Part shown: one piece after another, positions 24,891-34,126 of the stretch
Position numbering within the stretch: position 1 is the first letter of the stretch
Layout of the letters: each line of letters starts with the position of its first letter
Assembly: GCF_001412655.1 (NCBI RefSeq)
Contig: NZ_CP012996.1
Span: 558,001 to 622,000 of the forward strand
Direction: 5' to 3'
DNA from: Pedobacter sp. PACM 27299
GTDB lineage: Bacteria > Bacteroidota > Bacteroidia > Sphingobacteriales > Sphingobacteriaceae
DNA: 64,000 nucleotides
Position numbers and translations under genes: made by a program
Notes under the pieces: model-generated
What the model was told of the DNA's origin: nothing
Databases searched by the model: none
What the model saw: the letters and a program-made list of their open reading frames with translations, nothing else

Positions 24891-26483
24891 TTAGTTTTTT
24901 CTGGTGCCGTCTTCGTTCTTATCAACTTTCGGTCGATTGGCACGATTGGCAAGTTCCCAGGCCGTAAAGTAAACCAACCTTGCTCTTTTAGCCAGCATTG
25001 GGAAATCAATCTTGCTGATCTCATCACCTGGCTGGTGGTAATCCTCATGAACTCCATTGAAGTAGAAAATTACAGGGATACCATGTTTCGCAAAGTTATA
25101 ATGATCTGAGCGGTAATAGTAGCGATTTGGGTCGGTTCTATTGTTGTAACGCTCATCCAATTGAATATTTACGTAATCTTTATTTGCTTTTTTGCCGATC
25201 TGGTCTAGCTCTGTGCTCAACATATCAGAACCGATGATATAAACGAAGTTGTTGTCCTTTTCATGGTCTTTATCCCCTCTGCCGATCATATCAATATTTA
25301 AGTTTGTGATCGTTTTTTCTAAAGGAAACACTGGATGTTCAGAATACCATTCCGAACCCAAAAGCCCTTTTTCTTCACCGGTCACCGTCATAAACAAGAT
25401 GCTTCTCTTCGGACCTTTACCTGCTTTTTTTGCATTGGCGAAAGCTTCTGCTAACATCAATACACCAGTAGTTCCAGAGCCGTCATCATCTGCACCGTTG
25501 TTGATCTTATCGTCGCCTTTCACTTCCGGAGTGATACCAATATGGTCATAATGACCAGTGACTACCAACACCTCATGTTTCAATTTCGGATCAGAACCTT
25601 CCAGGAAGCCCAGTACATTTTCTGCTCTTACTTTCGTCTCTACTCTCTTTGCAGAGGCAGAAATGGAAACATTAATCTCCTGTGTTGCAGGTTTACCAGT
25701 ATCCGCAATTTTCTTTTTAACGTCAGTGATGTTCGTTTTTGCGGCAGCAAGAATTTGATTAGCTACACCAGATCCGATATAGATCACTGGTGTTTCCTGT
25801 GGGGCGTTCAATTTTTCAATCTCTTCCTTAGTTTTCATCACCATTCTTGGTGCAGTCAGGTAGCTTTTCAAGTTTTCCGGCATCACTTCTACCGTAGGGT
25901 CGATCACCAATATTGCAGCAGCATTTTTTTCCGTCAGGTATTTTACTTTTGCCATCATTACAGACCTGCTGTTTGCAGAACCTGCAGTCCCATTTGGCTC
26001 TCCTGATTTGAAGATCATCACTACTTTTCCGGCAACATCAGCACCTTCAAAATCATTGTAACCTTCTTTTTTCAGGCCATAACCTGCAAAAAGAACAGTA
26101 GGGGTATTGAATCCAAAACCTGCTCCAGAAACTGTTTGTGGAACAATATAGAATTCTTTTAAAGCTTCTGCCGGTTGACCATTCAGCGTTAAGATCTGAG
26201 AAAGTGAGATGTTCACCATATCGATCGGCTGGAAGTAATCTCCGTTTACCGGAGCTTTTAAGCCCAGGCTTTTGAAGAAATTCTTAATGTAATCAGCGGC
26301 CATCCAACCACCTTTTGTACCGGTTTCTCTACCTTCATAGGCATCAGATGCCAATACGGATAGGTGTTTATAAGCATTGTCTTTGCTGATCGTTTTACTA
26401 AACTTCACCGCATCTTTATTTTGAGCAGTGGCAGAGCAAGCCATCGTCAGTACGAAACTGGCGTACAATAAATGTTTTTTCAT
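24891..26483 (-). CDS. Exported M28 family zinc metallopeptidase
   Basis: About 530 residues from the ATG at 26483, which gives a good signal peptide (MKKHLLYASFVLTMACSATAQ); an upstream in-frame extension to 26510 adds only non-conserved residues. A PA-type insertion lies around residues 120-260. The M28 co-catalytic zinc ligands are readable: VVTGHYDHIG, NNGADDDGSGT, EEKGLLGSEWY, NLNIDMIGRGD and a late HEDYHQPGDE. The family removes N-terminal residues or dipeptides. It probably acts in the periplasm or outside the cell on peptides used as nutrients. It is the last gene of the tatC-rpiB-M28 operon. Confidence 0.9.
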   Translation of the reverse strand: MKKHLLYASFVLTMACSATAQNKDAVKFSKTISKDNAYKHLSVLASDAYEGRETGTKGGWMAADYIKNFFKSLGLKAPVNGDYFQPIDMVNISLSQILTLNGQPAEALKEFYIVPQTVSGAGFGFNTPTVLFAGYGLKKEGYNDFEGADVAGKVVMIFKSGEPNGTAGSANSRSVMMAKVKYLTEKNAAAILVIDPTVEVMPENLKSYLTAPRMVMKTKEEIEKLNAPQETPVIYIGSGVANQILAAAKTNITDVKKKIADTGKPATQEINVSISASAKRVETKVRAENVLGFLEGSDPKLKHEVLVVTGHYDHIGITPEVKGDDKINNGADDDGSGTTGVLMLAEAFANAKKAGKGPKRSILFMTVTGEEKGLLGSEWYSEHPVFPLEKTITNLNIDMIGRGDKDHEKDNNFVYIIGSDMLSTELDQIGKKANKDYVNIQLDERYNNRTDPNRYYYRSDHYNFAKHGIPVIFYFNGVHEDYHQPGDEISKIDFPMLAKRARLVYFTAWELANRANRPKVDKNEDGTRKN

Positions 26484-26503
26484 CTGGGTCTTTTTCTTAG
26501 CGG

Positions 26504-26944
26504 TTAACAAGAAATTTTGTTCACTCTGTTCTCATGTCTGCCACCTTCAAATGCAGTATTTAAAAAGGTAGTGGTCATTTCTTTTGCCAATTCTTCAGAA
26601 ACAAACCTTGCTGGAATACACAATACATTCGCATTGTTATGTACCCTTGCCAGCGATGCAATCTCGTTTAGCCAGCAAATGGCTGCACGGATATGCTGGT
26701 GTTTATTGGCAGTAATGGCAACACCATTTGCGCTGCCGCACACTAGAATTCCAAAAGTATATTCCTGACTTTCCACGGCCAATGCCACAGGATGAGCAAA
26801 ATCCGGGTAGTCAACAGATTGTGTAGAATGGGTTCCGAAATCTTTGACCTCATAGTCGCCAAGAAAAGACTTTAGCAATTCTTTGTATTCAAAACCGGCA
26901 TGGTCGGCGCCGATTGCAATTTTCATTTTTGGGGCTGTTGACAT
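26504..26944 (-). CDS. rpiB: Ribose 5-phosphate isomerase B
   Basis: RpiB interconverts ribose 5-phosphate and ribulose 5-phosphate in the pentose phosphate pathway. The sequence shows IGADHAGFEYKE at the N-terminus, the catalytic-cysteine loop VCGSANGVAITANKH, and the family C-terminal region (HNNANVLCIPARFV, GGRHENRVNKI). Start choice is uncertain: ATG at 26944 gives MSTAPKMKIAIGADHAG, while ATG at 26926 starts directly at MKIAIG as in most RpiB proteins. It sits 21 bases after tatC and 20 before the peptidase. Confidence 0.93.
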   Translation of the reverse strand: MSTAPKMKIAIGADHAGFEYKELLKSFLGDYEVKDFGTHSTQSVDYPDFAHPVALAVESQEYTFGILVCGSANGVAITANKHQHIRAAICWLNEIASLARVHNNANVLCIPARFVSEELAKEMTTTFLNTAFEGGRHENRVNKISC

Positions 26945-26965
26945 CTTCAAAAATATATAGTTTGG

Positions 26966-27856
26966 TTAGTTTTTTCTAATGGTAGACACACCGTAAAGTT
27001 CTTTATTTTTCTTACGCTCGATGTTCGCTGAAATAATGATACTCAATTCATACAGCAGGAACAATGGTGCTGCTACAATTAACATGGTGTATGGATCTGC
27101 AGTAGGGGTAACTACAGCGGCAACAATCAGGATTAAAACAGTAGAGTACCTTCTGCTGGAGCGCATAAATGCAGGTGTCATCACTCCTAATTTCGACAGG
27201 ATATAAATGATCACCGGCAATTGGAAGATTACACCCGAACCGATAGTAAGGGTCATCACTGAAGAGAGGTAAGAGTCAATGGTAAAGGTGTTTTCAATCT
27301 CCGGACTCACGGTAAAGTTAGTCAGGAAGTTGATAGAAAGTGGACAGATCAGGTAATAACCAAACATAATCCCCAGGAAGAAAAGAAAAGAAGCGAAGGC
27401 TACAAATCCACTGGCAGACTTTCTTTCATTGTCATGCAAAGCTGGTTTAACAAACAGCCAGATTTCAAAAAGTAAGTAGGGGATTCCGAGAATAATTCCG
27501 ACCATCACACAGGAGTTCAGCTGCAGGGTAAACTGTCCTGCCATTTCCGTGTTGATGATCTTCGCATCGATCTTTGTAATGCAAAAATCTGAACCTATAG
27601 AGGGGAAGCGCTCTACGAGTTTACACATCATTCTGTAAGTCCAGAAGTTAGGGTTTTTTGGCCCCATGATGATGGTGTTAAAAATGAAGTCAGTAAAGTA
27701 AAAAGCTCCGGCTGTTAACACTAAAACGACTGCTAATGCGCGTAGTAGGTGTTTGCGGAGGACATCGATATGGTCAAAGAATGACATTTCTGCCTCTAAA
27801 GTTTTTCCTTTTTCTTTTATAGCACCAATAAGGTCCCTTTTCTTAGTATCACTCAT
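26966..27856 (-). CDS. tatC: Sec-independent protein translocase TatC
   Basis: TatC (296 residues) is the polytopic receptor of the twin-arginine system that recognises the signal peptide. It has a cytoplasmic N-terminus, then the TatC marker EMSFFDHIDVLRKHLLRALAVV, and six membrane helices ending near VTPTADPYTMLIVAAPLFLLYELSI. A periplasmic loop after helix 1 (about residues 60-110) is longer than in proteobacterial TatC. The TatA/TatB-like genes are at 1846-2474, so the system is genetically split within this region. First gene of the tatC-rpiB-M28 group. Confidence 0.95.
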   Translation of the reverse strand: MSDTKKRDLIGAIKEKGKTLEAEMSFFDHIDVLRKHLLRALAVVLVLTAGAFYFTDFIFNTIIMGPKNPNFWTYRMMCKLVERFPSIGSDFCITKIDAKIINTEMAGQFTLQLNSCVMVGIILGIPYLLFEIWLFVKPALHDNERKSASGFVAFASFLFFLGIMFGYYLICPLSINFLTNFTVSPEIENTFTIDSYLSSVMTLTIGSGVIFQLPVIIYILSKLGVMTPAFMRSSRRYSTVLILIVAAVVTPTADPYTMLIVAAPLFLLYELSIIISANIERKKNKELYGVSTIRKN

Positions 27857-27868
27857 GTACGTTATTTG

Positions 27869-27909
27869 TAAAACAAAAATACCATTCTATTTTGTTTAGA
27901 ATGGTATTT
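27869..27909 (-). terminator. Intrinsic terminator after accC
   Basis: A perfect 13-bp stem (27877-27889 with 27897-27909) with a 7-base loop. On the minus strand it runs into a U-rich tract (TTTTTGTTTT). It ends the pdxA-to-accC operon 80-120 bases after the accC stop. Confidence 0.85.
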
Positions 27910-27991
27910 ACGTTTTAAATCTACTAAATAGTTTTTGTTAGCGGGAATTTGCTTTGTAACAAGTATAAATCCCGCCATTACTATGACTTAT

Positions 27992-29332
27992 TTATTCCGA
28001 AAACTCGAAAGTTTCCATGAACTTAGTGGTAAAATTACCAGCTCTGAAGTTCGGGTCTTTCATCAGTTTTAAGTGGAATGGGATCGTCGTTTTAATACCT
28101 TCGATTACAAATTCACTTAAGGCACGCTCCATGGTACTGATCGCTTCTTCGCGGGTTTGAGCCACACAAATCAGTTTAGCAATCATTGAGTCGTAGTTAG
28201 AAGGAATCTGGTAACCAGCATATACGTGCGTATCTACCCTCACCCCATGACCACCTGGAGAGTGGAAGTTGGTGATTTTTCCAGGACAAGGTCTGAAGTT
28301 ATTGAATGGATCTTCAGCATTGATCCTGCACTCGATTGCGTGCATATTTGGTAAATAATTTTTTCCTGAGATCGGTACACCAGAAGCTACTTTAATCTGT
28401 TCTTTGATTAGATCATAGTTGATTACTTCTTCTGTTACCGGGTGTTCTACCTGGATACGGGTATTCATCTCCATGAAGTAGAAATTACGGTGTTTGTCTA
28501 CCAGGAATTCAATGGTCCCTGCACCTTCATATTGTACCGCAATGGCACCTTTGATGGCTGCTTCACCCATTTTCTCACGAAGTTCTGGTGTCATGAATGG
28601 TGATGGTGCTTCTTCAACCAGCTTTTGATGGCGACGTTGAATTGAACAATCACGTTCCGACAAGTGACAAGCCTTACCATATTGATCTCCGATGATCTGG
28701 ATTTCAATGTGACGAGGATCTTCGATATATTTCTCTAAGTAAAGACCATCATTTCCAAAGGCTGCACCTGACTCTTGTCTGGCGCTATCCCATGCATTTT
28801 CAAAATCTTCATCTTTCCAAACTACACGCATTCCACGGCCACCACCACCGGCAGTTGCTTTAAGAATAACGGGGTAGCCCATTTCATTGGCCATCGAAAT
28901 TCCATCCTTGAAATTTTCAAGCAATCCCTTCGATCCTGGAATAGTAGGGACACCAGCTTTTTTCATCGTTTCTTTTGCCGAAGCTTTATCACCCATTGAG
29001 TTGATCTGCTCCGGTGTAGCACCGATAAATTTAATTCCATAATCACGGCAAACTGAAGAAAACTTAGCGTTCTCAGAAAGGAAACCGTAACCTGGGTGAA
29101 TGGCATCTGCATTTGTTAATTCTGCAGCTGAAATAATATTCGGGATGCTCAGGTAAGAATCCTTACTTGGCGGCGGCCCTATACAAACAGCTTCATCGGC
29201 AAAACGTACATGTAAACTTTCTCTGTCTGCAGTAGAGTAAACAGCTACGGTTTTGATGCCCATCTCTTTACAGGTGCGGATGATACGCAAAGCGATCTCG
29301 CCCCTGTTGGCAATTAGTATCTTTTTAAACAT
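27992..29332 (-). CDS. accC: Acetyl-CoA carboxylase, biotin carboxylase subunit
   Basis: AccC (446 residues) carboxylates biotin on AccB with ATP and bicarbonate, the first half of acetyl-CoA carboxylase. It has the biotin carboxylase N-domain ([22 protein letters not shown]), the ATP-grasp glycine loop ([12 protein letters not shown]), the catalytic region [16 protein letters not shown] and the C-terminal domain ([24 protein letters not shown]). Length is normal. It follows accB with a 95-base spacer that contains a hairpin. accA and accD are not in the window. Confidence 0.96.
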   Translation of the reverse strand: MFKKILIANRGEIALRIIRTCKEMGIKTVAVYSTADRESLHVRFADEAVCIGPPPSKDSYLSIPNIISAAELTNADAIHPGYGFLSENAKFSSVCRDYGIKFIGATPEQINSMGDKASAKETMKKAGVPTIPGSKGLLENFKDGISMANEMGYPVILKATAGGGGRGMRVVWKDEDFENAWDSARQESGAAFGNDGLYLEKYIEDPRHIEIQIIGDQYGKACHLSERDCSIQRRHQKLVEEAPSPFMTPELREKMGEAAIKGAIAVQYEGAGTIEFLVDKHRNFYFMEMNTRIQVEHPVTEEVINYDLIKEQIKVASGVPISGKNYLPNMHAIECRINAEDPFNNFRPCPGKITNFHSPGGHGVRVDTHVYAGYQIPSNYDSMIAKLICVAQTREEAISTMERALSEFVIEGIKTTIPFHLKLMKDPNFRAGNFTTKFMETFEFSE

Positions 29333-29382
29333 ATATTTTTTCTTTTCCCCCCGAATTAGTTCAGGGCATATTAAGCAATGAG

Positions 29383-29421
29383 CTGTTGATCTTTCAATTC
29401 AGAAAATTGAATTTTCAACAG
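29383..29421 (-). other. Hairpin between accB and accC
   Basis: Two stacked stems: CTGTTGA/TCAACAG (29383-29389 with 29415-29421) and TTCAATT/AATTGAA (29393-29399 with 29405-29411), separated by a 3x3 internal loop. No U-tract follows on the minus strand, so it is more likely an mRNA processing or stability element than a terminator. Confidence 0.45.
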
Positions 29422-29427
29422 AACGAA

Positions 29428-29904
29428 TTACATAGGTTCAACTAAAAATAACGGTTGGTCATATTCTACTGGAGAAGCATTCTCTACTAAAACTTTCACG
29501 ATTCTACCAGAAACTTCACTTTCGATTTCATTGAACAATTTCATCGCTTCGATAATACAGATCACTTTACCTACTGGGAATTCATCACCTACATTTACGA
29601 AAGATGGTTTATCCGGGCTAGATGAGCGGTAGAAAGTTCCGATCATTGGTGATTTAATAGTGATGTATTTTGAATCATCTTCTACAGCAACAGGTGCTTT
29701 TGTTTCTGTTGGGGTAGTTGGTTGAGGTGCTGCCGCTGCCGGAGCTACTGCTGGAGCAATCTGTGCTGGTACCGTTGCCTGAACGTAGGTAGGAGCCTGA
29801 TTGGTTTTAATTGTTATTTTGAAATCTTCCTGCTCAATAGCGACTTCATTTACGCCCGAACGAGAAACAAATTTAATAAGTTCCTGAATTTGTTTGATAT
29901 CCAT
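29428..29904 (-). CDS. accB: Acetyl-CoA carboxylase biotin carboxyl carrier protein
   Basis: AccB (158 residues from the ATG at 29904) carries covalently bound biotin between the carboxylase and transferase subunits. The N-terminal segment (MDIKQIQELIKFVSRSGVNEV) precedes an Ala/Pro-rich flexible linker (residues 37-75) and the C-terminal biotinyl domain, with the biotinylated Lys122 in IEAMKLFNEI. An ORF extension to 29943 begins at a non-ATG codon and adds unrelated residues. It lies between fabH and accC in the same transcript. Confidence 0.95.
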   Translation of the reverse strand: MDIKQIQELIKFVSRSGVNEVAIEQEDFKITIKTNQAPTYVQATVPAQIAPAVAPAAAAPQPTTPTETKAPVAVEDDSKYITIKSPMIGTFYRSSSPDKPSFVNVGDEFPVGKVICIIEAMKLFNEIESEVSGRIVKVLVENASPVEYDQPLFLVEPM

Positions 29905-29975
29905 TTTTTGGTGTTTTTTAGAGAAAACAGTATGTCTTAACAATTATCTAAGTTAAGATTAATTATTTTATAAAA

Positions 29976-30965
29976 TTAATAAGCCCACTTTAAGTACACA
30001 GAACCCCAGGTGAAACCACCTCCAAATGCTGCAAGGATGATGTTATCGCCTTTTTTCAATTGGCTTTCCCATTCCCATAGACATAGTGGAATTGTTCCAT
30101 TAGTGGTATTTCCGTAACGTTGAATGTTGATCATTACCTTTTCTGTGCCCAGGCCCATTCTTGATGCTGTAGCATCGATGATCCTTTTATTGGCTTGATG
30201 TGGAACCAACCAGGTCACATCATCAGAAGTCAGGTTATTGCGTTCCATGATTTCGGCCGCAACATCTGCCATATTAGTAACCGCAAATTTGAATACTGCC
30301 TGACCTTCCTGATGCACAACGTGCTCATTATTGTCGACCGTCTCATGGCTTGCCGGTCTGGCAGAACCGCCAGCTTTTTGGTGTAAGAATTGACGACCAG
30401 CACCATCACTTTTCAGGATGGAGTCCTGGATGCCCATTCCTTCCTCATTTGGCTCTAAAAGAACTGCACCGCAGCCATCACCAAAGATGATGCAGGTGGT
30501 ACGGTCCTGGTAATTGATGATAGAAGACATTTTGTCGCCGCCAACCACCAATACTTTTTTATGTTTACCGGATTCGATGAACTGAGCCCCAGTAGACAAA
30601 CCGAAGATGAATCCTGAACAAGCTGCCTGCAGGTCATAGCCCCAGGCATTCTTTGCGCCGATTTTATCAGCAAGGATGTTCGCCGAAGCAGGGAAAGGCA
30701 TATCAGGAGTGGTGGTACAAAAGATGATCAATTCGATCTCTTCTGCAGTAATCCCACGTTTCTTAAGTAAACCATTCACCGCATGAACTGCCATGTCTGA
30801 AGTACCTAATCCTTCACCTTTCAATATTCTCCGCTCTTTGATACCAGTCCTGGATAAAATCCATTCATCCGTAGTTTCTACAATGGATTCTAGCTCTTTA
30901 TTAGTTAGTACGTAATCTGGTACGTAACCATTAACAGCCGTAATCGCAGCGTGAATTTTATTCAT
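29976..30965 (-). CDS. fabH: 3-oxoacyl-ACP synthase III
   Basis: FabH (about 329 residues) condenses acetyl-CoA (or a branched primer) with malonyl-ACP to start fatty acid synthesis. The catalytic triad is visible: Cys116 in DLQAACSGF, His256 in VPHQANKR and Asn286 in RYGNTTNG. The ATG at 30965 is preferred to a TTG two codons upstream. The stop codon of plsX is just upstream, so the two are probably co-transcribed. The FabH primer preference decides whether iso-branched lipids are made; that cannot be read from sequence by eye. Confidence 0.96.
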   Translation of the reverse strand: MNKIHAAITAVNGYVPDYVLTNKELESIVETTDEWILSRTGIKERRILKGEGLGTSDMAVHAVNGLLKKRGITAEEIELIIFCTTTPDMPFPASANILADKIGAKNAWGYDLQAACSGFIFGLSTGAQFIESGKHKKVLVVGGDKMSSIINYQDRTTCIIFGDGCGAVLLEPNEEGMGIQDSILKSDGAGRQFLHQKAGGSARPASHETVDNNEHVVHQEGQAVFKFAVTNMADVAAEIMERNNLTSDDVTWLVPHQANKRIIDATASRMGLGTEKVMINIQRYGNTTNGTIPLCLWEWESQLKKGDNIILAAFGGGFTWGSVYLKWAY

Positions 30966-30976
30966 TTTCAATGTTC

Positions 30977-31915
30977 TTATTTAAATGCAGCTTGAATTTT
31001 ACCTACCAAGCCAGTAGTAATCATGTCTCTTGACTGAAGAATCATGTTCTTAACAGCTGTCGGACTTGAAATGCCATGACCTATGACCACAGGGGCATTG
31101 ACACCTAGAACCGGGCTTCCGCCATAGTTTTCGTAGTTAAAGCGGTCAAAGAAATCATCCTTTAAACCTCTTTTTAGTGTCAATACATAAAATGACTCTG
31201 CCAGTTTCAGCATCACATTTCCTGTAAATCCATCGCATACAATTACGTCAGCCTTATCGTTGAATAAGTCCCTTCCTTCTACATTACCCACAAAGTTGAA
31301 AAGATTGGTATCTCTCATTAAAGGGAAAGTCGCCAAACTAAGCATATTGCCTTTTTCGTCTTCTTCACCAATATTCAATAACGCAACCTTAGGCTGTTCA
31401 GTACCAAACATGCACTCGGCATACAAACTACCTAAAGCACCAAATTGAAGCAAGGTGTCAGGCTTACAGTCGGCATTTGCACCAACATCAAGCATTAAAC
31501 CTAGGCCTCCACTTAGTTTTGGAAGAATTGTAAGGATACATGGCCTGATGATTCCCGGAATAGTTTTTACACTAAACACGGCACCAACAAGCATTGCACC
31601 AGAGTTACCGGCGCTGGCAAAGGCATCGATTTTACCTTCTTTAAGTAAGGAAAAGCCGACAGCAATGCTGGAATTAGGCTTTTGAACAATAGCCTTAGTG
31701 GGATGTTCGCCCATACCAATCACTTCTTCGGTATGAACATATTCAAAGTGATCCGGATTGAATCCGTTTTCAGTGAGAAGGGGCTTAATCTGCTGTGTAT
31801 CTCCGATCAACACTATGTGCTCCCCGGGAGATAACAATTGATGGGCAGCTATTGCTCCTAAAACGTTCGCTTTAGGAGCATAGTCTCCGCCCATTATATC
31901 GAGACCTATTTTCAT
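30977..31915 (-). CDS. plsX: Phosphate acyltransferase PlsX
   Basis: PlsX (312 residues) forms acyl-phosphate from acyl-ACP, feeding PlsY and phosphatidic acid synthesis. Family motifs: [20 protein letters not shown] at the N-terminus, [42 protein letters not shown] and [12 protein letters not shown]. Length is slightly short of 330-340 but complete at both ends. It follows rpmF across a 102-base gap that folds into a three-way junction ending near the start codon. No Shine-Dalgarno is seen. Confidence 0.95.
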   Translation of the reverse strand: MKIGLDIMGGDYAPKANVLGAIAAHQLLSPGEHIVLIGDTQQIKPLLTENGFNPDHFEYVHTEEVIGMGEHPTKAIVQKPNSSIAVGFSLLKEGKIDAFASAGNSGAMLVGAVFSVKTIPGIIRPCILTILPKLSGGLGLMLDVGANADCKPDTLLQFGALGSLYAECMFGTEQPKVALLNIGEEDEKGNMLSLATFPLMRDTNLFNFVGNVEGRDLFNDKADVIVCDGFTGNVMLKLAESFYVLTLKRGLKDDFFDRFNYENYGGSPVLGVNAPVVIGHGISSPTAVKNMILQSRDMITTGLVGKIQAAFK

Positions 31916-31918
31916 AGT

Positions 31919-32003
31919 AAAAAATCAGTTTGTGTTTAGAAGGCAAAATTGCCCTAGTTTTCCGTCGCTAAAGGTAAACTTTCAGCGACTTAAAACACAA
32001 ACT
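31919..32003 (-). promoter_or_regulatory. Candidate structured RNA element between rpmF and plsX, with an overlapping promoter
   Basis: Three helices close on each other: P1, 11 bp (31927-31937 with 31993-32003); P2, 10 bp with one bulged base (31964-31973 with 31979-31982 and 31984-31989); P3, 5 bp (31942-31946 with 31949-31953). On the minus strand the 3' arm of P1 is followed two bases later by six U residues (31919-31924), just before the plsX ATG. The same DNA also contains TTTG (31998-32001), a 21-base spacer and TACCTTTA (31969-31976), i.e. a plausible plsX promoter, so the RNA reading is not the only one. Confidence 0.5.
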
Positions 32004-32017
32004 ATTTTTCAAGAAAA

Positions 32018-32209
32018 TTAACCTATTGAAGTGTTTTCAATAACCAATTTACCGTTGTAGTATAGGTTACCATCAACGTTGTATGCATGGTGAGGTACGT
32101 GAATTGCACCAGTGGTTTGACAAGTAGCCAAAGAAGGAGCTACCGCTTTATAGTGAGTTCTTCTTTTATCTCTTCTACTCTTAGAAATCTTGCGTTTTGG
32201 ATGTGCCAT
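32018..32209 (-). CDS. rpmF: 50S ribosomal protein L32
   Basis: L32 (63 residues), a small structural protein of the large ribosomal subunit. The basic N-terminus [20 protein letters not shown] is diagnostic. Only one cysteine is present (ATCQ), so this is the zinc-free form lacking the four-cysteine ribbon. It lies between the DUF177 protein and plsX, an order conserved widely in bacteria (yceD-rpmF-plsX-fabH). Confidence 0.96.
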   Translation of the reverse strand: MAHPKRKISKSRRDKRRTHYKAVAPSLATCQTTGAIHVPHHAYNVDGNLYYNGKLVIENTSIG

Positions 32210-32227
32210 TGCTGATTTGTTTAATTA

Positions 32228-32767
32228 TTATTTTAATTTTTTTAATGCTGCCCAACGCGGGTCATCATCGTTATTTTCTTCTTGTTGTTGTTCTTGTCTA
32301 TCAATTGAAAAACTTTCCAGTCTCGCAATCATTTCCTCGTCGCATTTCTGGCCATTGCCATCCTGCTCACAGGCTTTAATATAAGGTACTGATACATTGA
32401 TGAGTTCGTATATCGGAAGCGCAACATCTACTTCGCTTTCTTTTGTACTCAGGACAATGATTTCTAAATCATCACTTTCCAGTTCATCTTCAGCAAATTT
32501 TACAATCTGCCTTTCTTGTATGCTTATTGGTGCATTAAATTCCGACAAACATTTGTCACAATCCAATACGATTGTTCCTTTGATGTCGAAATGCAAAAGT
32601 AGCATTGTTTCCTGTTTATCCAGTTCAATGCCAACTTTTAAGTTTCCTTTTTTTACTAAAGAGTATTCAAAGGCCTCAAAAAAGCTGTTATCAACCTCAA
32701 AATCAAACTGATGTTTGCCGATTTTAAGGCCCGTAAATGGGATTGAAAATTGTTTTAATGGTTTCAA
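32228..32767 (-). CDS. DUF177 (YceD-family) protein
   Basis: About 179 residues of the DUF177/YceD family, proteins co-transcribed with rpmF and implicated in 23S rRNA or large-subunit biogenesis in other bacteria. Family features include CDKCLSEF, a later Cys pair (KACEQDGNGQKCDEEM) and the terminal DDPRWAALKKLK. Start choice: the longest frame begins with TTG at 32791, but that base lies within a -7 promoter box, so the TTG at 32767 (giving KPLKQFSIPF) is preferred. The gene ends 18 bases before rpmF. Confidence 0.85.
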   Translation of the reverse strand: MKPLKQFSIPFTGLKIGKHQFDFEVDNSFFEAFEYSLVKKGNLKVGIELDKQETMLLLHFDIKGTIVLDCDKCLSEFNAPISIQERQIVKFAEDELESDDLEIIVLSTKESEVDVALPIYELINVSVPYIKACEQDGNGQKCDEEMIARLESFSIDRQEQQQEENNDDDPRWAALKKLK

Positions 32768-32788
32768 TTGTAACAAAATTTTAGCCCG

Positions 32789-32796
32789 CAAATGTA
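32789..32796 (-). promoter_or_regulatory. -7 element (TACATTTG) for the DUF177-rpmF transcript
   Basis: TACATTTG on the minus strand fits TAnnTTTG; the -33 position is T-rich (TTTT). Transcription would start near 32783, about 16 bases before the TTG at 32767. This rules out the earlier TTG at 32791 on this transcript and suggests that the rpmF group has a promoter separate from pdxA. Confidence 0.45.
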
Positions 32797-32831
32797 GGAA
32801 TTATTTTATAGAATTAAAATGTTTTTTCATT

Positions 32832-33911
32832 CTAATTTGCGTCGTCTTTTATATCCGCTGCAGTTTCTATAATTTTCCCCCCACTTCTCAGCTGGTTTTT
32901 CAATAATTCTTCCTGTTCTCTTCTGTTTCTCAGGATGTGAGTTGCTGCAAATAAGGCTTCTATAAATGAAGTCGGATCTGCCAGGTTCTTTCCTGCAATG
33001 TCGTATCCTGTGCCATGATCCGGTGAGGTACGCACGATTTTCAGGCCTGCAGAGTAGTTTACGCCAGTGCCAAAAGCGATGGTTTTAAAAGGGATCAAAC
33101 CCTGGTCATGATACATCGCCAATACGGCATCAAATTGCTTGTAACTGCCCTTGCCAAAAAAGCCATCCGCAGGGTAAGGACCAAAACAAATGACGCCTTT
33201 ATCGAAAGCTTGCTGAATTGCCGGCATGATGATATCCGTCTCTTCGCTGCCCAATAAGCCATTATCGCCCGCATGTGGATTTAATCCCAATACCGCAATT
33301 TTCGGTTTTTCAATCCAGAAATCTTTCTTTAAAGTCTCATTCATCAGGATCAGTTTCTTCACAATCTTTTCAATTGTGATACTTTTTGAAACTTCTGTAA
33401 TGGGAATGTGCCCGGTTACCACACCTACCTTAATGTCTTCACTCACCAAAAGCATCAATACGTCGCTGCTTCCACTGCGTTCCATCAGATATTCGGTATG
33501 TCCTGGGAATTTAAAGGTATCTGATTGTATATTATGTTTGTTGATCGGGGCCGTTACCAAGGCATCAATTTCCCCTTTGATCAGATCTTCTGTCGCTTTC
33601 TCTAAAGAAAGTAAGGCATATTTACCACCAGTTTCATTGGCTACACCCAGGTCGATTTTCACATCTTCCTCCCAGCAATTGATCATATTCGCCTTCTTAG
33701 GATTGGCCAATGCAGCCTCTGTAATCACATTGAAGTTGAAATCACTCAGCCCTAAAGCCTTGCGATGGTAGGAAGCAACCTTGGTATGTCCATAAACGAT
33801 AGGGGTACAGTAATCCAGGATTGCGCTCTCGGCTAAAGTCTTGAGGATGACCTCCAAACCTATGCCGTTCACATCTCCTATGCTGATTCCGATTTTAATC
33901 TTATTGCTCAT
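32832..33911 (-). CDS. pdxA: 4-hydroxythreonine-4-phosphate dehydrogenase
   Basis: PdxA (359 residues) oxidises 4-phosphohydroxy-L-threonine in the deoxyxylulose-5-phosphate-dependent pathway to pyridoxal phosphate. Markers: GISIGDVNGIGLEVILKTL at the N-terminus and the metal-site histidines in FPGHTEYL, NPHAGDNGLLG and MYHDQGLIPFK. Slightly longer than E. coli PdxA (329). PLP is the cofactor of HDC and ThrC encoded nearby, but no regulatory link is visible. Divergent from rsmA. Confidence 0.95.
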   Translation of the reverse strand: MSNKIKIGISIGDVNGIGLEVILKTLAESAILDYCTPIVYGHTKVASYHRKALGLSDFNFNVITEAALANPKKANMINCWEEDVKIDLGVANETGGKYALLSLEKATEDLIKGEIDALVTAPINKHNIQSDTFKFPGHTEYLMERSGSSDVLMLLVSEDIKVGVVTGHIPITEVSKSITIEKIVKKLILMNETLKKDFWIEKPKIAVLGLNPHAGDNGLLGSEETDIIMPAIQQAFDKGVICFGPYPADGFFGKGSYKQFDAVLAMYHDQGLIPFKTIAFGTGVNYSAGLKIVRTSPDHGTGYDIAGKNLADPTSFIEALFAATHILRNRREQEELLKNQLRSGGKIIETAADIKDDAN

Positions 33912-34126
33912 ACTTCAAAAAAATTTAGCGCAAATTACAGAATTCATTTTAAAATGGTTGGTTTTTCTGGCGCTTGTATTTCCACTTTTGTAGAAATGGA
34001 AGCCGATCTCTAAAACGATCGGAAAATGATATCCTTATTTTTAAGGCTGTAGAGGGTGTTTTAGTGGATTGTTGCTCTGATACTCGCAAAACTTTGCTTA
34101 TTTTGCAGCTTTTAGAAGGAGAATAT

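Noticed and set aside
34081..34110. Promoter for rsmA with a TATTTTG box
   Set aside because: One base short of the TAnnTTTG spacing and no -33 partner; not strong enough to list.
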